This document shows positions 24,801-32,135 of a stretch of DNA of 42,534 nt, one piece after another. This DNA is from Chloroflexia bacterium. GTDB lineage: Bacteria; Chloroflexota; Chloroflexia; Thermomicrobiales; CFX8. The notes beneath the pieces are model-generated. The model had not been told where the DNA came from. It was given only the letters and a program-made list of their open reading frames with translations, and made no database searches. The position numbers and the translations under genes were made by a program. Position 1 is the first letter of the stretch, and every line of letters begins with the position of its first letter. The stretch is taken from NCBI GenBank assembly GCA_030431755.1, contig JAUIIK010000033.1, forward strand, positions 1 to 42,534, given 5' to 3'.

Positions 24801-25212
24801 CGCCGGCATAGAGGGCACAGGCGCAGCTGAGAGTCTCTACGTCCAGCCCTGTTGACCCCGGGGCCGCGCCGGTCGCATCCAAAAAACTCGCCAAATCCGA
24901 GCTAATCGGCGCGGCGTCGGCAAGTGCGACATGGGTCCGGCTCGTTTCAAGAAAGCCCGGTCCAAGCGTCTGACGCAGGTTTGAGAGCACGACGCGCAAG
25001 CTGGCCCGGGCGTCTCGCTCGGAGACTTCGCCCCACAGCAGGCCCGCGAGGTACTCGCGGGTGTGGCTGCCGCCGGTGGCTACCAGAAACGCGACGAGCG
25101 CCGGCCCTTTCGATGAGACGAAGCCGCCGACGGGCTCGCCGTCGCGCCGGATATCCAGACCGCCAAAGAGCTGCAATTCAATTGAGGACCCCACCGGCCA
25201 GCTACCCCGCAT
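21880..25212 (-). CDS. SARP-like transcriptional regulator: winged helix + BTAD + STAND ATPase + TPR
   Basis: The 1110-residue protein follows the AfsR-type plan. An OmpR-like DNA-binding domain (~11-100: IELQLFGGL, LLWGEVSERDARASLRVVLSNLRQTL) is followed by a bacterial transcriptional activation domain (~105-255, ending QETIRLYQEI), then FIGRDVEL, a P-loop GPGGSGKT (312-319) with a LLLLDNFEHL Walker B. NB-ARC-like helices follow, and a long TPR region occupies the last ~450 residues. SARPs bind direct heptamer repeats and recruit RNA polymerase; the ATPase/TPR part gates this. It is divergent from the small gene/surface-protein pair, and three heptamers at 11-bp pitch lie 32 bp from its own ATG. 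The ligand is unknown. No LuxR domain is fused, unlike the other two large ATPase regulators in the window. Confidence 0.88.
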   Translation of the reverse strand: MRGSWPVGSSIELQLFGGLDIRRDGEPVGGFVSSKGPALVAFLVATGGSHTREYLAGLLWGEVSERDARASLRVVLSNLRQTLGPGFLETSRTHVALADAAPISSDLASFLDATGAAPGSTGLDVETLSCACALYAGDFLAGFTVRAAPSFDEWLIAERERLRSRAMAAFEQLAGLHAAAGEHDAAAGALERLLEIEPWHETAFRSYARELVLAGRRNAALVQFDAFAQMLEHELGVALEQETIRLYQEIRDGAYAEAATARPLVIAEPDSEPVPRLRVRGPATSFIGRDVELALLARYLQDQSVRLISLTGPGGSGKTRLALRALEEHSHAYDLAGIAMLAEIEDVGQIPQAVAEAYSFSLSGSTDPLVQLQRQLSDATALLLLDNFEHLIDAAPVISGLLEHVSGVTILVTSRERLALQAAWNIPLAGLLADGGGSEDLRRSNAVRLFVDRARQVQPDFLPGNEELKQIADICRQLDGLPLGIELAASWARLMTCAEIASRIGENLDFLGMAARDRPERHQSLRAVFDGSWNLLDAVGQGTFAALSVFSGGFTAAAARATANAELPDLLEFIDKSLVRRDGTSRFALHEVLRQYAGERLAEDPDLATAARDRHARYYSDLMSNAETRLKGVEQADTLKLIDAERSNLRVAWEWLVSRRQFASIGSALDGVGLFYALRQLPAPGLQLMDMAQAALQSELEGQVDADILMGRILGRKARFMLMLGQPVQAQASLAAADALLARHQAQHQLAFSLDIKGRIANMAGNFREASRLYQRSLEEAQRTGDRYGEATARNRLAGIAFDVGDFLAARRGFAASLEIRRSLHDWEGVARELGNLGEVACETGDFQRAQDHMEESFALYRELGVEHLPARLEGLGRLALRQGDLAEAHRRLIECRQVAQERGGYIVGAIASLRLAEIALLSGDSHDALERLRQCKEVFEAHSFLPGIVQWGVVRSQVALSEHRVDEALEDADQALALAEELEDIRGRASALGAVARAMLALGRAEDALSTLHDAIQLVRETGATPLLLDLAAQGLCALLAAPSGRDDATRLTAYCSFIQAQPEIWYATKLEILQVLPEMAHGASAGIVDDASMPDGPLTLDKILDRVR

Positions 25213-25243
25213 TTACGTTCTGCCCGATGTCCAACGGTTCTAG

Positions 25244-25284
25244 TTTACGGCCTCTTTACGGTGACTTTGCGATCGCCAGATAAC
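25244..25284 (+). promoter_or_regulatory. SARP-type operator: three direct heptamers at 11-bp pitch ahead of a -10
   Basis: TTTACGG at 25244-25250, TTTACGG at 25255-25261 and TTTGCGA at 25266-25272 start exactly 11 bp apart. A -10-like GATAAC (25279-25284) follows about 6 bp later, with no consensus -35. Known SARP sites (AfsR, ActII-ORF4 and DnrI promoters) are heptamer direct repeats separated by 4 bp and ending about 8 bp before the -10. The orientation points at the operon starting at 25354, and the BTAD regulator is the divergent neighbour. Confidence 0.68.
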
Positions 25285-25353
25285 GTGCGGACATGATTCC
25301 GGTCTGACGCCGGAATTGATGGTGGTTTGGCTGTTCCAGAGAGGGCGGAACGA

Positions 25354-25614
25354 GTGGACCAGGGCCGGAAGGACGCTGACTATCGCGCCTACTTGCTGCG
25401 CTGCCGGCGCAGCGGTCCGGGGCCAGGCGCAGACGTTAGCTGGCGCTGTAGCCTGGAAGATCCTCACACCGGCCGCCGGCGAACCTTCGCCGACGTCAAC
25501 GCGCTGCTCGCCGCCCTGCGCCAGGATCTGGCCGGTAGCGACGGCAGCGCCCGGCGGCACGGACCAGCGTCACCACCCACGCAAACCCAGGAGGGGGAAG
25601 GAAACCATGTCTAG
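25354..25614 (+). CDS. Small conserved-looking protein preceding the surface protein
   Basis: The 86-residue protein (GTG start with GAGGG 8 nt upstream; a TTG at 25327 would add nine residues) has a compact core. DYRAYLLRCRRSG is followed by VSWRCSLEDPHTGRRRTF and ADVNALLAALRQDL, then a disordered Gly/Ser/Pro tail. I know this pattern, 'YRAYLLR..W..SLEDP.TG....F..L..L...L', from short hypothetical proteins of Chloroflexota often found beside regulators; no function is established. It is soluble and has no signal peptide. Its stop overlaps the start of the secreted propeller protein by 8 bases, so the two are co-translated, and both should read from the SARP-type promoter. Confidence 0.68.
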   Translation: MDQGRKDADYRAYLLRCRRSGPGPGADVSWRCSLEDPHTGRRRTFADVNALLAALRQDLAGSDGSARRHGPASPPTQTQEGEGNHV

Positions 25615-28600
25615 TCGAACGCGCCTTGCAGCTGCGGGCACGAGTATGTTCGTCATCGCGTTGCTTCTGACCGTGTCGGCGTTGCCGCATCCGACCCTCG
25701 CATTCAGCGGCGGACTCAACGTCGGGGGCGCTGAGATCTGGACGCAGGCGCATTCCAATCTATCCGGCATCAGCCCGGAAAAAGACGACCAGTTTGGTGG
25801 TGTGAAGGACGATGCGGGCACCAAGCTGTTCTCAGACACCCTCGCATCCGGCGACTTCGATGGCGACGGCTTCTACGACCTGGCCATCGGCACGCCCTAT
25901 GAGAACCTGGGCGGCAAGACTGACGCCGGCATGGTCGTCGTGCTCTACAGTGACGGTCCGCTTGGTATCTGGACCAACGGCTACCAGGCCATCGACCTCG
26001 ACGACGGTAACCTTCCGGGAAACAAGGAGTACAACTTCCTTGGCGCATGGATGACCGTCGGCGACTACGATAACGATGGCTACGACGACCTCGCGATCAG
26101 CGCTGGGGGTAGTGGCCTGAGCCCGACGATCCAGAAGCTCTACATTCTCCCCGGAGGTCCATCGGGGCTGTCGCGCAACACCTTCCAGACGATCGACGTC
26201 GACATCCTTGGATGGGACGGCGCGCTGGCGTCGGGCGATCTCAGCGGCGATGGCTACGATGACCTCGCGGTAAGCAGCCCGACATTCGGCAAGGCCAGCC
26301 TCTACTGGGGCTCCGGCTCCGGACTGGTGAATGGTGGCTGTCCCGAGAGCGGCGCGTTCGGCTGCCCGACAACCTTCGGCGATGAGGAGCTCATCAGCGA
26401 ACTCGGGTTGACCGATGTCAAAGTGCCAGGGGTCGATAAGTCGCTCTTCGGCAATTCGCTGGCCATCGGCGACCTCAACAATGATGGCTATGACGACCTC
26501 GCCATTGGCGATCCCTATGCGGATGCAGAGGCTAACTGCGCCGATGTTCTCGGGTTCCGGGTCGATTGTGACGAAGGCGGCGTCTACATCATCTACGGCT
26601 CTTCAAGTCTGGATGATTCCGGTGGAGACTGGAACGTTACCGGCGAATTCGTCCACCAGGAGGATCCAGGCTCGGATACCAACGAATGGCACGACGCCTG
26701 GGGCCGTTCGGTAGCCATCGGTGACTTCGACGGCGACGGCTACGGCGATCTGGCCGTCGGCGCGCCTCAGGAGGACCACGGCTGCGTTCAAGCGATCCTC
26801 ATCTGTGACAACATCGGCAAGGGATCGATCACCGTCATCTACGGGAACAGCGGCGGCCTGTCGAACAGTACGAAGCGCATTACCCAGGAAAACCTTAGCG
26901 GCTTCTCGAACGAGGCCAATGACCGTTTCGGCGAGTACCTCGCGGTTGGTAACTTCAACGGCGACGGGGCCGACGATCTGGCCATCGGCATTCCGGATGA
27001 AGACATCAACAAGGATGATGGCAAGGCCGAGAACTCCGGCGCGGTCGTTGTGCTCTACGGCACGGTCGGGGAAGGGCTGAAGGGCGGAGAGTATCAGGGC
27101 TGGAGTCAGAAAGACTTCGACGGCGCGTCCGCCGAGGACGATGACCAGTTTGGCCGTGGCGTCGTCGCCGGCGACTTCACCGGCAACGGTGGCGACGATC
27201 TGGCCGTCGCCGTGCCCGGTGAGAACCTCTCAAGTGGCGACAACGACGATGATGGCATGGTGGTCGTCTTCTACGGCACCGGCGACACGAGCGCTCCATC
27301 GATCACCGCGAACATCAGCGGTACCCAGGGTGACAACGGCTACTACACGTCGGACGTTACTCTGAGCTGGACCATTGATGAACCGCAGTCGCCACACACG
27401 CTCTCAACGTCCGGCTGCGGCTCGGTGTCCGTAACGACGGATACGACGGGCGTCAGCTACACTTGCGAGGCGACATCAGCGGGTGGCACGGCATCGAAGA
27501 CGGTCACGATTCCCCGAGACGCCACACCGCCAACCATCGACAGTGTCGATGTTCCACCCGCCAACGACAACGGCTGGCTCAGCATCTATCCCACCGTGAC
27601 CTGGCACTGTAGCGACGCGACCTCCGGGGTCGTCGATGCCGCCCACAACGCGTCGCTCGAGGTTGAAGGCGAGAACCTCGCCTTGAGCAGCGGTTGCACC
27701 GACAAGGCCGGGAACGAGACGAAGACTATTGAGGGACCGTTCAACGTCGATGTCACCGACCCGGTCATCGCCAACTTCGACTTCAACCCTGCGAACGCCG
27801 CCGGCTGGCACAACACGCCGGTCGTTGCCACCTGGAACTGCACTGACGCGCTCTCCGGGCCGGCGCAAGCCTCCGGCAGTCAGACGCTCGATCAGGAGGG
27901 CGCGAGTCAGTCGCTCAATCCCGGCTGCGCCGATCTGGCCGGCAATACTGCCTCCCATGTCGAGGCCGGGATCAACATCGACCTGACCGCGCCGGTCGCT
28001 TCACATACCGGCCCCTATGTCGCAAACGAGGGCGATACCGTCACCCTCGACGGAACTGGCTCGAACGACGCGCTGTCAGGGATCGCCAGCACCGCCTGGG
28101 AGGTCTCCGGAACAAACGACTTCGACGACGGCGACCCGGCCAGCTACTCTGCGGTCAATGGACCCGAGACCAACCCTGTCCGGCTCAAGGTCATCGACGT
28201 TGCCGGCAACGAAACGATCGTCTCGACGACGGTCGATATCGCCAACGTCGCCCCAGCCATTACCTCGCACGTAGTCTCGCCCGACCCCTCCCAGGAGGGT
28301 GTCGATCAGGTCATGGCCATTGCCGACTTCACCGACCCAGGTGTGCTTGACAGCCACACTTGTGAAATCGATTGGGGTGATGGAACGGCCCCGGTGGCGG
28401 GCACGGTGACCGGCAAGCGCTGTTCAGCCTCTCACACCTACGCCGACAACCACCACGTCGGAACGCCATACGAGGTGACGATCACAGTCACTGATAACGA
28501 TGGTGACAGCGATGAGATCACTGAGATCCAAACGGTCAACAACATCCCTCCGTCACTTGCAACCCCGGTCGTGGCCCCCGCGCCGTCGTCCGAGGGCGAA

Positions 28601-29416
28601 GCAGTTACGCTCAGTGCGGACTTCACTGATCCCGGCACGCTCGACACGCACACCTGTGTGATCGACTGGGGTGACGGCACGCCGCCGGCAGCCGGGGTGA
28701 TCGCGAACATGAACTGCTCAGCGAGCCACACGTATGCCGATGACAATCCATCGAACTCGGCGTCGGACGACTACACGATCACCGTCACCATCACTGACAA
28801 CGATGGTGCCGCGGATCAGAAGAGCGTCGTCCAGACGGTCAACAACGTCCCGCCCAGCATCGATGCGATCAATGTCCCGGCGGCCGTCGACCTGGGTCGA
28901 TTGGTCGAGGTGAGCGTCGCCGCCAGCGATCCCGGCGCAGCCGGGGATCCGCTCACGTACGAGTTCGACTGCGATGGCGACGGTGTCTTCGAAGTCAACG
29001 CTGGTAGCGCGAACAGCTACAAGTGTTTCCCGGATCAGACGACGCTCTCGCCGTCGATCTTCGTCCGGGTGAGTGACGATGACCTGGGGATCACGGTGAG
29101 CGAGGTTGAGCTCTACGTCGAGCAGCACTTCTGCGCCAGCTTCATGACCGGCCGGCTGAGTGACGGCGGCCAGTGCTCCAGCGGCGAGATGCAGATCACA
29201 CTCGGGCCGGACTCGGCGGTGCTCTTCTGCATGAACATGATGACTGGCGCACTGCACTACTCATCGGCGGCGGCTTGCTCGACCTATTGGTACGGAATCC
29301 AGGTTCCAGCCGTGAATCAGACGAGCGTCTGTGTGAGCTACTACACCTCGCTCCTCAGCTATCGCTTCACCGGCTGCACAGCCTCTGAGTACGAGCGGAA
29401 GATCCCGGCAGCCTGA
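25607..29416 (+). CDS. Secreted FG-GAP beta-propeller / PKD multidomain protein with cysteine-rich C-terminal repeats
   Basis: From ATG 25607 (SD AGGAGGGGGAAGG just upstream) the product has 1269 residues. A signal peptide (~1-32, hydrophobic MFVIALLLTVSAL, cleavage after TLA) comes first. Seven FG-GAP repeats (~37-560) each carry a DxDxDG-type calcium loop followed by (Y/D)DLA(I/V), enough for one seven-bladed integrin-like propeller. Ig-like modules with TPPTIDSV/DVTDPVI boundaries and paired cysteines follow to ~800. A linker module comes next, then two near-identical PKD-type repeats with DWGDGT and CSASHTYAD (~880-1060), another Ig-like module, and three short Cys-pair repeats (1174-1269). 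It has no LPXTG or membrane anchor, so it is secreted or held non-covalently. Adhesion or ligand binding is likely. Confidence 0.85.
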   Translation: MSSRTRLAAAGTSMFVIALLLTVSALPHPTLAFSGGLNVGGAEIWTQAHSNLSGISPEKDDQFGGVKDDAGTKLFSDTLASGDFDGDGFYDLAIGTPYENLGGKTDAGMVVVLYSDGPLGIWTNGYQAIDLDDGNLPGNKEYNFLGAWMTVGDYDNDGYDDLAISAGGSGLSPTIQKLYILPGGPSGLSRNTFQTIDVDILGWDGALASGDLSGDGYDDLAVSSPTFGKASLYWGSGSGLVNGGCPESGAFGCPTTFGDEELISELGLTDVKVPGVDKSLFGNSLAIGDLNNDGYDDLAIGDPYADAEANCADVLGFRVDCDEGGVYIIYGSSSLDDSGGDWNVTGEFVHQEDPGSDTNEWHDAWGRSVAIGDFDGDGYGDLAVGAPQEDHGCVQAILICDNIGKGSITVIYGNSGGLSNSTKRITQENLSGFSNEANDRFGEYLAVGNFNGDGADDLAIGIPDEDINKDDGKAENSGAVVVLYGTVGEGLKGGEYQGWSQKDFDGASAEDDDQFGRGVVAGDFTGNGGDDLAVAVPGENLSSGDNDDDGMVVVFYGTGDTSAPSITANISGTQGDNGYYTSDVTLSWTIDEPQSPHTLSTSGCGSVSVTTDTTGVSYTCEATSAGGTASKTVTIPRDATPPTIDSVDVPPANDNGWLSIYPTVTWHCSDATSGVVDAAHNASLEVEGENLALSSGCTDKAGNETKTIEGPFNVDVTDPVIANFDFNPANAAGWHNTPVVATWNCTDALSGPAQASGSQTLDQEGASQSLNPGCADLAGNTASHVEAGINIDLTAPVASHTGPYVANEGDTVTLDGTGSNDALSGIASTAWEVSGTNDFDDGDPASYSAVNGPETNPVRLKVIDVAGNETIVSTTVDIANVAPAITSHVVSPDPSQEGVDQVMAIADFTDPGVLDSHTCEIDWGDGTAPVAGTVTGKRCSASHTYADNHHVGTPYEVTITVTDNDGDSDEITEIQTVNNIPPSLATPVVAPAPSSEGEAVTLSADFTDPGTLDTHTCVIDWGDGTPPAAGVIANMNCSASHTYADDNPSNSASDDYTITVTITDNDGAADQKSVVQTVNNVPPSIDAINVPAAVDLGRLVEVSVAASDPGAAGDPLTYEFDCDGDGVFEVNAGSANSYKCFPDQTTLSPSIFVRVSDDDLGITVSEVELYVEQHFCASFMTGRLSDGGQCSSGEMQITLGPDSAVLFCMNMMTGALHYSSAAACSTYWYGIQVPAVNQTSVCVSYYTSLLSYRFTGCTASEYERKIPAA

Positions 29417-29435
29417 TCGTTCGGGACCCGCTCAC

Positions 29436-29472
29436 CATCGCCCGGGCAACTCGAATGGTTGCCCGGGCGATG
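29436..29472. terminator. 15-bp perfect hairpin between convergent genes
   Basis: CATCGCCCGGGCAAC (29436-29450) pairs perfectly with 29458-29472 around a 7-nt loop, 20 bp after the surface-protein stop and 44 bp before the convergent HAAS gene end. A bidirectional terminator is likely, although no U-tract follows. Confidence 0.65.
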
Positions 29473-29516
29473 TCGTCATCGAACGTGATGCATACGCTTG
29501 TGTCGAGTTGTCAGGG

Positions 29517-30224
29517 TCAGCCTCCCAAAGACCGCAGGGCCCGTCGCGATGATCTCTCTCCAACATTGATGGCGCAACCAAGTGCTGCCCCTAGCAGGGC
29601 CGGGATGAGCTGCATGGCGTGAATGACCATGTGGGCCAGGGAGTCCTGGGCCAACCAATCGAAGCGCGTCCCGGGCGGGTTCAGGTAGGTCCTGCCCCAG
29701 CCTTCGTAGAGATCCGGAGAGACCGCGCGATCAAATACGATCCAGGTAGCGAGCATCACAATCGGGACAACCGCGGTTGCCCGCCATGTCCGTGCCACGG
29801 CTGCCGCTACCCCGGCGACCAGAAACAACGCCATATACACGAGCAGCGTCGCCAACGCCTGCCCTCCGATCGGTAAGGTCTGTGGGGAGCCGTGGCCGTC
29901 GAGCAAGAGCGCAAATGCGGACGTCGATCCAAGAGCTGCGCTGGCTATGCTGGCAACTGCGCGCTTGTTTGGCGGTAAGAAGCGGGCGCGGCGCATGTCC
30001 CAGGCTGCGCGCAGCCCATTGCCGACCTCTTCCGATGGTCCGAATTGTTCCAGCGCGCCAGCTACTGCTTCAGATTCCGACAGCCCCTGGTCAATGTGGG
30101 CGGCTATTAGGCTCTCGAGATGCTGCCGGAGCTCCAGTAGCTCCTCGTCGCGTCGTTCCCGCGGGACTCCGCGGAGCCTCTGTGCGATAGCGTCGAGATA
30201 CTCGTCCAGGCGTGGATCATGCAT
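29517..30224 (-). CDS. HAAS-domain membrane protein (PadR partner)
   Basis: The 235-residue protein starts with a HAAS-type signalling helix bundle (~1-75: RRDEELLELRQHLESLI, GLSESEAVAGALEQFG), then has about four membrane helices (~88-110, 122-143, 148-165, 196-215) and a basic tail. HAAS (heat-shock/adenylate-cyclase-associated, DUF1700-like) proteins are routinely encoded beside PadR regulators and are thought to signal through them. It overlaps the PadR gene by 8 bases (30217-30224), so the pair is coupled. It probably responds to envelope or antibiotic stress; no transporter is adjacent. Confidence 0.8.
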   Translation of the reverse strand: MHDPRLDEYLDAIAQRLRGVPRERRDEELLELRQHLESLIAAHIDQGLSESEAVAGALEQFGPSEEVGNGLRAAWDMRRARFLPPNKRAVASIASAALGSTSAFALLLDGHGSPQTLPIGGQALATLLVYMALFLVAGVAAAVARTWRATAVVPIVMLATWIVFDRAVSPDLYEGWGRTYLNPPGTRFDWLAQDSLAHMVIHAMQLIPALLGAALGCAINVGERSSRRALRSLGG

Positions 30225-30555
30225 TTGAGCTGCCCTTCACGCGCAACACCGACTGGACTGCGCCGGCATAGGCTTCCCAGCGCCGCACACGCTCCGCAAG
30301 CTCACGCGCGCCGGCATCGGTGAGGGTGTAGACCTTCCGCGCCGGACCTCGCTCAGGCGTCTCCCACGCCCCCGCAATGTGCTTGGCCTCTTCAAGCACG
30401 CGCAGCGCCGGGTAGAGCGAGCCTTCGCGCATACGCAGCACAGCGCCGCTCTTACGCTCCACCGCCCGGGCGATTGCGTAGCCGTGGGTCGGTTCCTCGC
30501 TCAGCACAGCCAGAATCAACGTGGGAATATCTCCCCGTGGAACGTCCCGGCTCAT
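30217..30555 (-). CDS. PadR-family transcriptional regulator
   Basis: The 112-residue protein is a PadR winged helix: LILAVLSEEPTHGYAIARAVE, MREGSLYPALRVLEE (recognition helix), GPARKVYTLTDAGARELAERVRRW (wing and dimer helix). Most PadR proteins are repressors of neighbouring membrane or efflux genes and of themselves. The upstream 259-bp region (30556-30814) is shared with the divergent PepSY gene. No clean PadR operator could be picked out there. Confidence 0.9.
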   Translation of the reverse strand: MSRDVPRGDIPTLILAVLSEEPTHGYAIARAVERKSGAVLRMREGSLYPALRVLEEAKHIAGAWETPERGPARKVYTLTDAGARELAERVRRWEAYAGAVQSVLRVKGSSNA

Positions 30556-30750
30556 CCCGCTCGCCCTCTATAGATCGACACTCTGGTTCGCTAATTCACC
30601 AATACTACTAAGAAATAAGAGGTAGCTCAATGCCGCGCGCCTGCGCTCCTGTCAGCGCCGCGGACTCCCGCGGTATCAGTGGTGATGGCTGCGCGTGCAT
30701 CTGGGCGGAGACGACGGCATTTCGGGGCGGCTGGAAGATCTCATGTTGAG

Positions 30751-30786
30751 TTCATCGGCCTTTAATCCTGCCCTTCAAGACTCAAT
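30751..30786 (+). promoter_or_regulatory. Second OmpR-type direct-repeat box, before the PepSY gene
   Basis: TTCATCGGCCTTTAAT (30751-30766) has two TTMAT half-sites 11 bp apart and matches 12 of 16 positions of the box at 19638-19653, in the same orientation relative to its gene. A weak -10-like CTCAAT is at 30781-30786. It probably binds the response regulator encoded at 19718. The rest of 30556-30814 shows only a small CCGCGG hairpin. Confidence 0.45.
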
Positions 30787-30832
30787 TCCGTTGGGAATCG
30801 AGCTGATAGTGTGAATGAAAGGAATCGATGAC

Positions 30833-31372
30833 GTGACCTCACGAATCAGACTTCCATACGTTTTCGCGGCCGCGCTGGGTGTGACCCTGGCCGTCGCCAT
30901 GATCGCTGTGCTGTCGGTCCAGACGGTGTTCGGAGATGAGAGCGACAGTGGTCGGCTGGAAGAAGGCCGCGAACTTGTTTCCGAGGCGTCGATCTCGGTC
31001 GACGAAGCGATCTCGATCGCCGAGTCGGAGGCCGCCGGGAGAGCTGAGGACATCGAGCTTGAGCGCCAGGGCACCCGCCTTGTCTACGAGATCGAAGTCG
31101 GCGAGACCGACGTCTACATTGATGCCGATGACGGCAGTGTCCTCGCAGTCGACAACGACATGGACGACCGCGATGAGCGTCGTCTTGGTGAACCGGCCAT
31201 CACCCGTGATGAGGCCATCGCAGCAGCCCAGGCTGAAGTCTCCGGCAATGTGACCGAAATCGAACTCGACGATGAAGCCGGTCGGCTGGTCTGGGCCATC
31301 GAGATCGGCCAACAGGAAATTAACGTCGACGCGCTGGACGGCACGATCCTGTCCGTCGAGTACGACGATTAA
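30833..31372 (+). CDS. Membrane-anchored tandem PepSY-domain protein
   Basis: About 179 residues from GTG 30833, which has AAAGGA 9 nt upstream; ATG 30815 lies six codons earlier but lacks an SD. A hydrophobic N-terminal helix (~8-30) acts as signal anchor. Two PepSY domains follow: ISVDEAISIAESEAAG...VYEIEVGETDVYIDADDGSVLAV and ITRDEAIAAAQAEVSG...VWAIEIGQQEINVDALDGTILSV. The domains are very acidic. PepSY proteins usually lie outside the membrane and inhibit peptidases or modulate sensor kinases. The upstream box links it to the two-component pair at 19718-21837, whose sensor is also acidic, so it may be a feedback or accessory protein of that pair (inference). Confidence 0.85.
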   Translation: MTSRIRLPYVFAAALGVTLAVAMIAVLSVQTVFGDESDSGRLEEGRELVSEASISVDEAISIAESEAAGRAEDIELERQGTRLVYEIEVGETDVYIDADDGSVLAVDNDMDDRDERRLGEPAITRDEAIAAAQAEVSGNVTEIELDDEAGRLVWAIEIGQQEINVDALDGTILSVEYDD

Positions 31373-31383
31373 CCCGTCCCTTC

Positions 31384-31410
31384 CGGCGCGCTCGAATACC
31401 GGGCGCGCCG
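31384..31410. terminator. 8-bp hairpin between the PepSY and PAP2 genes
   Basis: CGGCGCGC (31384-31391) pairs with GCGCGCCG (31403-31410) around an 11-nt loop, 11 bp after the PepSY stop. It could end or attenuate that transcript before the PAP2 gene. There is no T-run. Confidence 0.4.
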
Positions 31411-31454
31411 ATTCCACCTTCAACTGATTCTCAAGCATGTCACGGAGACGAACG

Positions 31455-32135
31455 ATGAGTGCCTCGCCACTTGTGGGCCGCCATACCTATCGATTGCCGG
31501 TCAGCGGCGGGCGCCGCGTCTTGAGTCTGGTGCTCCTCCTGCTGCCGGCCCTCATGCTCTCAGCGCTCGCGGCCGGTCCGGGGCAGGTGCCGGGCGATCT
31601 GACAGTGATGCGGTTTGTCCAGGCGGAGATTCCCGCCGAGCTGGGCTGGCTCTTCGAGGCCGTCAATCTGATCGGCGCGACTGCCGGGTCCATCATCGTC
31701 ACTCTGGCGCTGACAACCCTGCTGGCTGTGTCGCGGCGCTTCGATCTCGCGCTCATCGTCTTCGCCACCTTGCCACTACGTCTGGTCAACTTCGGCTTGA
31801 AGGCGCTCAACGACAGCCCACGCCCTCCCGAGCACCTGGTGCGGGTAACTGAGAGCGCCAACGGGCTCGGCTTTCCCAGCGGCCATACGATGGGCTCGAC
31901 GTTGCTCTACGGCGTGTTGCTGATCCTCGCGACCCGCCACATCACCAGCCGTCCGCTACGGCTGGCAGCGCAAATCGTCAGCGCCGCGATGATCGCGCTG
32001 GCCGGGATCAGCCGCATCTACGTCGGCGCCCACTGGCCCTCCGACGTCCTCGGCGGCTACATCTGGGGCGTGATTGCCATTCTTGTTGTCTTCATCGCCG
32101 CCCGCCGCCTTCTGCCTCGCTACCGTTGCTATTGA
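31455..32135 (+). CDS. PAP2-family membrane phosphatase
   Basis: The 226-residue protein (ATG 31455 with CGGAGA about 8 nt upstream; ATG 31437 would add six residues) has six membrane helices and the three PAP2 motifs: KALNDSPRPP (K116, R123), FPSGHT (140-145, H144 acid) and SRIYVGAHWPSDVLGG (R187, nucleophile H193). Such enzymes remove phosphate from lipid phosphates such as undecaprenyl pyrophosphate, phosphatidate or phosphatidylglycerophosphate on the outer face of the membrane. It follows the PepSY gene by 82 bp and its last 7 bases overlap the convergent anti-sigma-like gene. Confidence 0.88.
   Translation: MSASPLVGRHTYRLPVSGGRRVLSLVLLLLPALMLSALAAGPGQVPGDLTVMRFVQAEIPAELGWLFEAVNLIGATAGSIIVTLALTTLLAVSRRFDLALIVFATLPLRLVNFGLKALNDSPRPPEHLVRVTESANGLGFPSGHTMGSTLLYGVLLILATRHITSRPLRLAAQIVSAAMIALAGISRIYVGAHWPSDVLGGYIWGVIAILVVFIAARRLLPRYRCY

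Noticed and set aside
25316-25606. A 97-residue N-terminal extension of the surface protein
   Set aside because: It would bury the signal peptide, overlaps the small SD-preceded gene in another frame, and ATG 25607 has a strong SD followed directly by a signal peptide.
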